From contig CBFHYX010000001.1 of assembly GCA_965660145.1 (NCBI GenBank), positions 248,001 to 312,000 on the forward strand: a DNA stretch of 64,000 nt, written 5' to 3'. A program made the position numbers and the translations under genes. The notes beneath the pieces were generated by a model that searched no databases, was not told where the DNA came from, and saw nothing but the letters and a program-made list of their open reading frames with translations. Numbering within the stretch: the stretch's first letter is position 1; the number at the start of each line of letters is the position of its first letter. The stretch is from JABURQ01 sp029243145. GTDB taxonomy: Bacteria; Planctomycetota; Planctomycetia; Planctomycetales; Planctomycetaceae. Below, one piece after another: positions 55,086 through 64,000 of the stretch.

Positions 55086-56252
55086 TCAATACTGCGGAGC
55101 ACCTTGCTGTGGCACGGCCCAGTTTGGGAAAGTTGTTTCACCCGGAGCAAAGTTGGGATGCTTTTCCTTGTACTGAATGTGCTTGACAGGATGCGGCAAT
55201 CGGTAACCGGGATCGTGCTCGACATCGATCAATAGGTGATCGACTGGCTTGCCGATATCCACAGAGGTCAAGTTCCGAACCGTGTGCGATTTCAGTCCGG
55301 CAGGTCCACCCAATGGAATATGTGGAGGTCCGGGCAATCCGATCGGAGTTGCCGTGATTGGCATTCCCCATGACGGTGTTGGTCCCATTCCTGCGACAGG
55401 ATACATGGCCGGTTGACCGGGCATCGAGCTGCCACCCATAATCATTGGTGAAGGAACTCCATGAAGTCCAACACCGGATTCTGCAATTGGCATCGGTGGA
55501 GCGGTTTGACCTTGCATGCCGTCCAGATGGACAACTTGCCTGATGTTACCGTTGAAATCCAGACCCGTCATGTCGAGGTCGGCTCCTGGCATTTCCAGGT
55601 TCATGTTACCGGCTCGCAACACAACCATCACGGTTCCGCGACGATCCGCTTCGGCAACTGGATCGACACCGGGATCGAGTCGTGTGGAGACAATCGTTTC
55701 CACACCTGCAATGGCCAGTTCCTGATTCTTTGGATCGGGAAGGTAGATCACTTTGGTGACGAAGTTGTTGCTCTCGATTTGGTTGAGGTCTTCGGTCGTC
55801 AACGCGATCGGAATCGAGTTGTGCGACAGATAGGCATCCGTGCTCGGGTGAGCGGGATAGACCTGCAACGTCGGATAGAGAGTCAACCCTTCACGACCGG
55901 GGACATCTGAAATTTTCAGACGATAAGTGGCCCCTTGTGTGAAGTTGTAACGGCCCGGTGCGGTAATCTGTGATTCCGCGTAGCCATCACGAATACGCCA
56001 ACCAATTTGCATAGCCTTCGGTTCGACAAAACGCAATTGCGTAGTCTTCGAAACGAATGACCGTGCTGGAGGATGACTGAGCATCGGCATAACGCCGGGC
56101 CCCGGCCCATCCACCATCGGCCCCGGACGCTGCATCATCGCCGCCGGAGGGGCCACATACTTGTTCTTTTCAATGGAGTTCCCGCCCGATGGGATGTAAC
56201 ATCCCACACACACGGCCATCATTGTTCCAAGTCCAAAAAAGTAGTACTTCAT
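55086..56252 (-). CDS. Proline/glycine-rich exported protein, paralogue of 54206, first of a three-gene surface cluster
   Basis: A 388-residue protein with an N-terminal signal and probable lipobox (MKYYFFGLGTMMAVCVGCYI), then a Pro/Gly/Met-rich linker (about residues 35-60). The shared domain covers about residues 60-235 (GRYNFTQGATYRLKISDVPG, SIPIALTTEDLNQIESNNFV), followed by a further Pro/Gly/Met-rich stretch and a C-terminal tail with KPVDHLLIDVEHDP. The domain is not one I can name. The gene leads the cluster with 54206 and the DUF11 gene at 52812. A surface or adhesin-like role is speculative. Confidence 0.7.
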   Translation of the reverse strand: MKYYFFGLGTMMAVCVGCYIPSGGNSIEKNKYVAPPAAMMQRPGPMVDGPGPGVMPMLSHPPARSFVSKTTQLRFVEPKAMQIGWRIRDGYAESQITAPGRYNFTQGATYRLKISDVPGREGLTLYPTLQVYPAHPSTDAYLSHNSIPIALTTEDLNQIESNNFVTKVIYLPDPKNQELAIAGVETIVSTRLDPGVDPVAEADRRGTVMVVLRAGNMNLEMPGADLDMTGLDFNGNIRQVVHLDGMQGQTAPPMPIAESGVGLHGVPSPMIMGGSSMPGQPAMYPVAGMGPTPSWGMPITATPIGLPGPPHIPLGGPAGLKSHTVRNLTSVDIGKPVDHLLIDVEHDPGYRLPHPVKHIQYKEKHPNFAPGETTFPNWAVPQQGAPQY

Positions 56253-56518
56253 CTTGCCCCCTTAGTAGTCTCCCGGGACGATACGAGCCGCCTCAGGACG
56301 ACCGGATTGGGACCGGCCAACGGCGGTGAATGTCTGATGTGACCAACATTGGCCCATCTTGAGGTGCACACGGAATACGAATTGTGGTAACTTTTCGGTA
56401 CAGAGATCGATCCTGCTGGGATCGATCATTGACCAAACATCCGGACTCACCGAATGCTTCGTTGTTAACATCGGTACAATCCGAACTGATTCTTTGACAA
56501 ATCTCGTATATTCCGACC

Positions 56519-57550
56519 ATGACGAACAAATTACCTAACCGGACCATCCCGCTCGCACGACAAATTCAAGGTGGATTTGTCATTGCAGTCTGTATATGTA
56601 GTGTGTGGGGCTCTCTCGCCGCTCAAGAGAAATCTCCGGCAGAAAATTCGCCGTCAGCAGAAAAACCGACCGCAGAAAGCTCAGCAGCGGAGCTGGATGC
56701 CAAAAAAACTTATCAGCAAGCGGCCAAAACACTGATCGATGCTCGAAAACGGATTGAGGGCTACGATTCGATCAAGGCAGATATGCTCGAAACGGTTCTC
56801 CTCGGTACTCGCAGATATCAGGCCCAGGGGGAGTATGTTCAGGCGCGGGGGAATAAAGTGCGTCTCTCTTTCCAATTCTCTGTTAAAGGCGCTGACGGAA
56901 AGCCACTCGAAGCATCGCTGTTGCAGGTCAGTAACGGTGAAGTGATGCATTCCAGCTATCAGATTGGTACCGACTTGCAGGTGAGCAGACGTGACGTACA
57001 ACAAATTCTGGCAGCCCTGGAGGAACATCCTTCCTTGGGAATGGACCAGATGAAGGCCAGGCTCGGTCTGGGGGGGTTACCGGCCTTGCTGGCCTCGATT
57101 CAAGTCTCATTCCGCTTTGATGTCCTGCGGAACGAAAGCATTCAAGGGACAGATTACATTTTAGTGGCTGGCGGTTGGAATGACAGTCTACTGAATCGTT
57201 TCCGGCCCAAAGGAGCCAAGCCAGACACGCCGCTTCCTGCACATATCCCTGATCGCATCCATGTTTATTTCGACAAAGAATCTCTGTTTCCCAGACGGCT
57301 GTTGTATTTGAAAAAGATCGGTGACGGTTATCAGCCGATGATGACTCTCGATTTTGTCAATGTCGAGCAAAATGTGGCCATCAGCGCAGATGACTTTCTG
57401 TTCTATCCCCCGGAAGGAGCTGTTAGCCAAGACATCACTCAAAACATCATCTCTCAAATTGTGAAGGCGTCGGAGCGTGAGCAAGAAAAAACGTCTCCAC
57501 CGGTGACTTCACCAAAAACGGACGCTCCGAAGGAGAAATCCGGGAAATAG
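56519..57550 (+). CDS. LolA-like outer-membrane lipoprotein-carrier protein
   Basis: A 343-residue protein with a signal peptide (GGFVIAVCICSVWGSLAAQE) and a Ser/Glu/Pro/Ala-rich linker to about residue 60. The LolA/LolB-type fold follows: QQAAKTLIDARKRIEGYDSI, IKADMLETVLLGTRRYQAQG, RLSFQFSVKGADGKPLEASL, RIHVYFDKESLFPRRLLYLK and TLDFVNVEQNVAISADDFLF ending PPEGA. LolA carries lipoproteins across the periplasm. The long low-complexity C-terminus (SEREQEKTSPPVTSPKTDAP) is unusual. Other outer-membrane lipoprotein-sorting relatives of unknown role share this fold, so function is tentative. Confidence 0.75.
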   Translation: MTNKLPNRTIPLARQIQGGFVIAVCICSVWGSLAAQEKSPAENSPSAEKPTAESSAAELDAKKTYQQAAKTLIDARKRIEGYDSIKADMLETVLLGTRRYQAQGEYVQARGNKVRLSFQFSVKGADGKPLEASLLQVSNGEVMHSSYQIGTDLQVSRRDVQQILAALEEHPSLGMDQMKARLGLGGLPALLASIQVSFRFDVLRNESIQGTDYILVAGGWNDSLLNRFRPKGAKPDTPLPAHIPDRIHVYFDKESLFPRRLLYLKKIGDGYQPMMTLDFVNVEQNVAISADDFLFYPPEGAVSQDITQNIISQIVKASEREQEKTSPPVTSPKTDAPKEKSGK

Positions 57551-57621
57551 ACTGCGGGATCGCTTAGGATAAATTGAAATTCATTTTTTCGAGTTTCAAT
57601 ACCCTGCAAGAATATCACGCC

Positions 57622-60600
57622 ATGAGACGATTGCTGATTCCACTTCTCGTTTTAAGTCTGACTGCTGAAGTGAACTCTGCCTACGCGCAGGAAGACGAAT
57701 TCCCCCCCGGACTCTTCGGGCGTTATACCTCTGAGGGTCAGACCATCGAAAGAGTCGATGATCGCATTGCCTTCAGTTGGGGAGCAGAATCTCCCGATCC
57801 ACGTCTTTCGGCAAGAAACTTCTCAGCGAACTGGTCTGCATTACAATTGATCCGCAAGAACACCGCATATCAGTATGCTCTGTATCTGCAAGGAGACGCT
57901 GAACTCTTGATCGACGGAAAAACCGTCATGAAAGTCTCCGCAGAATCTCCTCAATGGTTTGAGAGTGATCCCATCGATCTCAAATTTGGCGAACATGACT
58001 TTGAACTGAAATATCAGAAGACTGGTAAAGCGGCCACGATCAAATTGTATTGGTCGTCCGAAGCATTTCCCCTCGAACCGATTCCACGCGAATTATTCTT
58101 TCGAGAAGAGCCTTTGCAGAGTTGGCGCTGGGAAGAAGCCGGACGAAAGACATTCATTTCTCGTCGCTGTCAGAACTGTCATGAAAGCGACCTCAATCTT
58201 CCACGACTTGCTGCGCCTTCGTTAGAGCTTGCCGGCACCTTCTTGTCGACAGAATGGATTCTCTCGAAACTGACGAAACCTGATGCCTCTGGCAAAATGC
58301 CCCACTTTGATTTTTCAAAACAAGACGCAATTGATATCGCGGCATACCTCGAGTCGATCGCTCCAAAAACTAAACTGAAGTCGTTGCCAAAAACAAAACA
58401 GAATACCACCGATGAGGTCACTGCGGGCAAGACATTGTTTCACGCTCGCGGCTGTCTCGCCTGTCATCAAATGAACGGCCTTGGCAACTACGATGAGTTC
58501 GCGGGAACTGCACTCGACAAAATTGGCGAGAAGCGCAACGCAGAATGGATTTATGGCTGGTTAGACGATCCCAAGTCATTCAATGCCGATCATCGCATGC
58601 CCAAAATCGAACTAAAAAATAATGAAAAGCGTCAATTAGCCGTTTATCTGTCATCAACGGGGACTCGCCCTGAATCTCGAGAAAAAGCTGGAAATATCGC
58701 ACACGGAAACGAGTTGGTCTCTCAAGCTCGTTGCGCCAATTGTCACACCATTCCAGGGCACAAAATTCATCTCAAAGGAATCCCACGCTGGACTGATATT
58801 GGCGAGAATATTGGCTGTCTCGACCGGACGTTATCCCGAACGAAGCCGAGTTACAAAGCTCAAAAGATCGATATTCCGGCAACCCAACACTTTGTAAAAA
58901 CATTTCAAAAAACGAAAACAAAATTCTCAGACCAACACGTCGGCTGGCAACTTCTGGAAGCCAAGAACTGTATCCAGTGTCACCCGCGTGGAAGCTCGCA
59001 AGGTATTGTCCCCGTCGCCGGGAAAGTCTCCCAGTCAATCGAGTCGCTGCAAGGGGAAAGCGAAAGGCTCATTCCACCGTCTCTCGATGCAGTGGGTGAT
59101 AAGTTGAAAACTGAATATCTCTCGAAGTCCGTGAAAGGAGATCAACCCCGCCGCATGGATTGGCTTGAAGTCCGCATGCCAAAATTCTCGCACTCGAAGA
59201 ATGAATCCGAATCTCTGGTCACCGCTCTCGTGGAGACAGATCGCATTCCCGAGGGGGCTCCCGATCCCCACATTTTCTCTGTCGCTGAAAATGAAAAAGT
59301 GACTTCAGAAGTGCTTCTTCACGCCAACACACTTGTCGGGCCGCGTGGCTTCAGTTGTGTGGCGTGTCATTCGCTGGGTGACTACACGCCTCGAAACGTG
59401 GCGCTCGGCACACGCGGATCGAACCTGCTCAACATTGGTGACCGTATGCGGTCATCGTTCTTCATCCGTTGGACCCGTTCTCCCATTCGTATTGTGCCCG
59501 GCATGGAAATGCCTTCCATCGGTCAGAAACCGATTAAAGATCTCCTCGACGGGGACAGTGACAAACAGCTCGCCGTGATTTGGAAAGGTCTGAACAGTCC
59601 TGACTTCACCGTTCCCACCGACCCGGCATCGGTCGAGCAATTCTGGGTAGTGGCTCCCGATCAACCTGCTCGCATCGTTCGTGATGTCTTTGAATTGAAA
59701 GACGATACTGGTAAAGGGTATATCCCCCGCGCATTCGCGATTGGGTTTAACAATCAGCACAGTGTCCTGTTTGATCTTGATCGGTTTGAGCCGCGCCTTT
59801 GGACGTACGGCGACTTCGCACGACAGCGGACAGAGGGAAAAAGCTGGTACTGGAACATGGCCGGCGTACCGGTGAAAGCGTGGAAGTCGGACATGGGCGG
59901 CTTTCGTCTGGTGAAAGAGAACACGCTCCAACCCGTCGATTTTGAGAATTCTCGCATCGGACGATTACTCAACTATCAACGCAAAGATGGGGGTGTCGAC
60001 CTCGAATACCTCTTGAAGTTCCAAAGTGGAGATCAGTTCGTCTTTGTGAATATGAAGGAGGAATGGCGACCGATTCACGACTCTCCACAAGGCTGGAGCC
60101 GTAAGATCATCGTGAACAAGCCTCCCGAAGAAGCCGAGTTGGTCATGATGCTGCCCGGTGCTGAATTAGATCGCGGCGGAGAAGTTTCGGTTCATCCCCC
60201 AACAAGCATCACCCAGGTAAACGATTATTCGGTCGCGAAGGTCGGCAAGGAACTGACCATCACCTATCGTAAATCCGAATCGGAACCGTTCCTCGCCCCC
60301 AAACCCAAACCATTTGTCATCAATGAAGCGACACCGATCACCAGTACTCCCGGATTCAAAGGCGTTCGCCTTCCCATCCGCGGGGATATCATGCCAACTG
60401 GGATCAACTGGGACCAAAAAGACCGGATGATTTTCACATCGCTCAAGGGGGATCTATTTCGTGCCACAGATTCCGACAACGATGGAATCGAAGATCATCT
60501 CGACTTGCTGGCAGAAGGACTGTCGGCTCCGTATGGCGTGATACCTCAGGGAGAAAACTCTTTGCTGGTAGCTCACAAACCAGAAATTTTAGAACTGTCG

Positions 60601-61689
60601 GACACCAACAAGGATGGAGTCTATGAGACCAGAGAAATTTTTGCCGACGGTTGGGGACACTCCGACAATTACCACGATTGGACCTGTGGATTCGCCAAGG
60701 ATAAAGACGGTAATCTTTACATCGGTCTCGGCAGCGATTACTCCCAGAAAGATCGCCCGAAAGAACGTTCCCGCTGGAGAGGAAGTGTTTTGCGAGTGAC
60801 GTATGATGGTATGGTACAGCCGATCGCGCATTCGTTCCGCTATCCGACCGGCATTGCCATCGATTCGAAAGGACGACTCTTCGCGACCGATAATCAGGGT
60901 GTGCAAAACACTTTCAACGAATTGAATCACATTCAGGAAGGAAACTATTACGGCGTTCCCTCGCGACATGAAGAAAATCGGGACGCTGAAATCACGCCGC
61001 CTGCGATACAAATTCCTCATCCCTGGACACGCAGCGTCAATGGGCTCACCTTCGTTCCCAACGATGTCCCGGCGTTGGCGCCGATTGCCGGTCATGGTCT
61101 CGGTGCGGAATATAACTCTCGCTTGCTCATACGGTTTACGCTGCAAGAAGTGGACGGAGTCGTGCAGGGAGCGACCTATTATTTCACCAAACCAATTGAG
61201 AAGGCGACGCCCGATAACTTCATCGGTCCCATTTCGGTCGCGATTTCAAAAGCTGGTGAGATATATGTCGGCAGCATTCTGGACAGCGGCTGGCTGGGTG
61301 GACAAAACATTGGAGCCATCGCCAAGCTCACTCCCGAAAAATCGATGCCGAACGGCATCAGGGAGCTGACCGCGACCAAAGAGGGCTTCCGACTCGAGTT
61401 CTTTCATCCCGTCGATGGAGATGAGGCAATCAAGATCGGCAACTATCAGATTTCCGGTTACACCCGCGAATGGAGTGGCAGTTACGCCACACCCGACAAA
61501 GATCGACACCGAGCCGACATCACGAAAGCCGTTCTCTCTGAAGACAGAAAGACTGTCGATTTAATCGTCATGGGGCGACGAGAGGGGTTTGTGTACGAAG
61601 TGACGGCTCAAAACCTGCAAATGGGAGAAGACTCACTCTGGCCCGAAACCGGGCATTACACCCTGCATCGCATTCCGAAAGAGGATTAG
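57622..61689 (+). CDS. Giant PA14, pentahaem cytochrome c and beta-propeller protein
   Basis: The 1355-residue protein from ATG 57622 has a signal peptide (RRLLIPLLVLSLTAEVNSAY), a PA14-like carbohydrate-binding region (about 28-165), five CXXCH haem-binding motifs (C183, C278, C371, C450, C579 as first cysteines) in several cytochrome c domains, and then a propeller (about residues 920-1230) with GDIMPTGINWDQKDRMIFTS, GLSAPYGVIPQGENSLLVAH and IAIDSKGRLFATDNQG, like sorbosone/glucose dehydrogenase or a planctomycete PVC-type propeller. The likely role is an extracytoplasmic redox enzyme acting on sugar. A TTG at 57574 gives a longer N-terminus but hides the signal peptide. It follows the LolA-like gene by 71 bases. 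Confidence 0.85.
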   Translation: MRRLLIPLLVLSLTAEVNSAYAQEDEFPPGLFGRYTSEGQTIERVDDRIAFSWGAESPDPRLSARNFSANWSALQLIRKNTAYQYALYLQGDAELLIDGKTVMKVSAESPQWFESDPIDLKFGEHDFELKYQKTGKAATIKLYWSSEAFPLEPIPRELFFREEPLQSWRWEEAGRKTFISRRCQNCHESDLNLPRLAAPSLELAGTFLSTEWILSKLTKPDASGKMPHFDFSKQDAIDIAAYLESIAPKTKLKSLPKTKQNTTDEVTAGKTLFHARGCLACHQMNGLGNYDEFAGTALDKIGEKRNAEWIYGWLDDPKSFNADHRMPKIELKNNEKRQLAVYLSSTGTRPESREKAGNIAHGNELVSQARCANCHTIPGHKIHLKGIPRWTDIGENIGCLDRTLSRTKPSYKAQKIDIPATQHFVKTFQKTKTKFSDQHVGWQLLEAKNCIQCHPRGSSQGIVPVAGKVSQSIESLQGESERLIPPSLDAVGDKLKTEYLSKSVKGDQPRRMDWLEVRMPKFSHSKNESESLVTALVETDRIPEGAPDPHIFSVAENEKVTSEVLLHANTLVGPRGFSCVACHSLGDYTPRNVALGTRGSNLLNIGDRMRSSFFIRWTRSPIRIVPGMEMPSIGQKPIKDLLDGDSDKQLAVIWKGLNSPDFTVPTDPASVEQFWVVAPDQPARIVRDVFELKDDTGKGYIPRAFAIGFNNQHSVLFDLDRFEPRLWTYGDFARQRTEGKSWYWNMAGVPVKAWKSDMGGFRLVKENTLQPVDFENSRIGRLLNYQRKDGGVDLEYLLKFQSGDQFVFVNMKEEWRPIHDSPQGWSRKIIVNKPPEEAELVMMLPGAELDRGGEVSVHPPTSITQVNDYSVAKVGKELTITYRKSESEPFLAPKPKPFVINEATPITSTPGFKGVRLPIRGDIMPTGINWDQKDRMIFTSLKGDLFRATDSDNDGIEDHLDLLAEGLSAPYGVIPQGENSLLVAHKPEILELSDTNKDGVYETREIFADGWGHSDNYHDWTCGFAKDKDGNLYIGLGSDYSQKDRPKERSRWRGSVLRVTYDGMVQPIAHSFRYPTGIAIDSKGRLFATDNQGVQNTFNELNHIQEGNYYGVPSRHEENRDAEITPPAIQIPHPWTRSVNGLTFVPNDVPALAPIAGHGLGAEYNSRLLIRFTLQEVDGVVQGATYYFTKPIEKATPDNFIGPISVAISKAGEIYVGSILDSGWLGGQNIGAIAKLTPEKSMPNGIRELTATKEGFRLEFFHPVDGDEAIKIGNYQISGYTREWSGSYATPDKDRHRADITKAVLSEDRKTVDLIVMGRREGFVYEVTAQNLQMGEDSLWPETGHYTLHRIPKED

Positions 61690-61717
61690 TTTGGAAGCTC
61701 GTCTGAGTTATCTCTAC

Positions 61718-62404
61718 TCAGATTCCCTCAAGAGTGACCAGCGCATCGGGAAGTTCGTTTCGATCATTTTTTGTCGCGGGAAGTTTTTCAGCCAACAGAG
61801 TTCCGATCTCGTTGATCGTCTCTGCGAACGCGTCTTTCAATGATCCATGTTTTAAGCGATTGGTGAATTGGTGGTAGAGTTTGTTGACTGTTTCCTGTGT
61901 CAGAATTTCGAGAGTTGACGAGTCGGTCATGATGGCCGCCTGATGTTCGAACAGAGAAACGTACAATAATACTTCTCCCTGCCCGTCAGAGTGGTGGTGG
62001 ACTCGACGATCGAAAAACACCTGTCGAGAACGATTGGCAACTTCTTGTTCGCGTTCACTTTTGGGAGTAAACAATCGTCGGAGGACCGGTACGTGATGAC
62101 TAATGACGACTCCGATCATAAACCCGACAATCACAGACACAACCAGTGAAACCGGGTACCACAATAGTGATGGTCCTCCCCAGCTTCCCGGTTCTCGTGC
62201 AGGTGGAGGCAAAAGAATCCACACGCCGACCATGCAGGTGAGCCCCAACCACAAGCCGCAGATATCTTCGGCCCGGTCATAACGTCCCGAACTTTCTGCG
62301 ACGACGGGGATAATTTCCGCGGCGGTTTTTGATTCAGCGTTAGCAACCGCTTCGTTGATCACTCTACGATCATCTTCATTGATTAAAGAAGCAGTCATAC
62401 TCAT
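61718..62404 (-). CDS. TPM-domain membrane protein
   Basis: A 228-residue protein with an N-terminal TPM-type start (NEDDRRVINEAVANAESKTA), two membrane helices (about 50-66 and 80-103: LWLGLTCMVGVWILLPPPA, SLVVSVIVGFMIGVVISHHV), and a second half typical of TPM domains (GEVLLYVSLFEHQAAIMTDS, LEILTQETVNKLYHQFTNRL, LKDAFAETINEIGTLLAEKL). TPM proteins (named after TLP18.3, Psb32 and MOLO-1) lie at membranes with uncertain biochemical role, some with phosphatase activity. Convergent with the giant haem protein; function is inferred from domain only. Confidence 0.75.
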   Translation of the reverse strand: MSMTASLINEDDRRVINEAVANAESKTAAEIIPVVAESSGRYDRAEDICGLWLGLTCMVGVWILLPPPAREPGSWGGPSLLWYPVSLVVSVIVGFMIGVVISHHVPVLRRLFTPKSEREQEVANRSRQVFFDRRVHHHSDGQGEVLLYVSLFEHQAAIMTDSSTLEILTQETVNKLYHQFTNRLKHGSLKDAFAETINEIGTLLAEKLPATKNDRNELPDALVTLEGI

Positions 62405-62526
62405 TGATTCATGGCAGTTCGCGAGATGTTATCAATATAAAAAACAATCCCCGTTCCCGATGAAGGAACTAGGATTGTTATCACAAATTAAACTCAGCCG
62501 CTAATAAATTCAGCCACTGTTGGCGA

Positions 62527-63882
<1,356 letters not shown>

Positions 63883-64000
63883 CGTGACAATTTAGCCTGT
63901 ACTCCGCGTGGAGAATGGCCGCTGTGAAGGAATCCCTCAGTATAGTGCTTTTTGAGGCACTTTCAACGCACTCGCCGTAGTGCGTAAAGGCTATTGAGAC

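Overview
The window looks like a chromosomal segment of a member of the Planctomycetota (Planctomycetales; a Gimesia- or Rubinisphaera-like relative would fit, but genus is inference). The basis is the family content: two DUF1501 proteins with Tat signals, a DUF1549/DUF1553 cytochrome-like protein, a DUF1559 pseudopilin-like protein with the H-X9-DG motif, two secreted sulfatases, PPC-domain, NHL, FG-GAP and PA14/cytochrome c/propeller proteins, and many exported proteins. BamD-like and LptE-like lipoproteins point to a Gram-negative-type envelope. I see no rRNA, tRNA, CRISPR array, prophage or intact insertion sequence.

Layout. 0-4.1 kb: a partial enolase-superfamily gene, a ceramidase-like gene, and pstB-phoU with pstB frameshifted. 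4.5-8.7 kb (minus): a leuA operon (leuA, a thioredoxin-like protein, a small membrane protein, a PLP aminotransferase). It is preceded by what reads as a complete transcription attenuator: promoter, 20-residue leucine-rich leader peptide, antiterminator segment, terminator. 8.7-12 kb (plus): HAD protein, FabZ-like dehydratase, TrmB, Gfo/Idh oxidoreductase. 12-26.5 kb: mostly exported proteins, a histidine-rich protein behind a palindromic operator-like site, a methyltransferase and a GlmU-like uridyltransferase with no full acetyltransferase domain. 27-33 kb: gpsA, HAD phosphatase, a frameshifted glycosyltransferase, recO, BamD-like and LptE-like lipoproteins.

35.5-40.7 kb (plus) is the most unusual region. 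Four tightly spaced genes encode two WXG100-like small helical proteins (with W-x-D in place of W-x-G), a coiled-coil protein, and a 1336-residue membrane-anchored FtsK/SpoIIIE ATPase with one intact P-loop domain between two degenerate ones. This resembles a minimal, divergent type VII (ESX-like) secretion module. A divergent neighbour has a possible PD-(D/E)XK-like core.

40.7-49.3 kb: a PPC protein and a DUF1549/DUF1553 protein divergent from a DUF1501 protein, then a thioredoxin-NHL protein. 50.1-51.3 kb has no convincing gene and is packed with short dispersed palindromic repeats, some matching the gap near 18 kb. 51.3-61.7 kb: a five-bladed-propeller-like protein, a three-gene surface-protein cluster with two paralogues, a LolA-like protein and a very large PA14/pentahaem/propeller protein. 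The window ends with a TPM-domain membrane protein and a TPR protein carrying two tandem RNA polymerase alpha-CTD-like domains.

Two genes (pstB, glycosyltransferase) are each broken by one extra base in a homopolymer. That pattern fits sequencing error at least as well as real decay, so both should be checked before being called pseudogenes.
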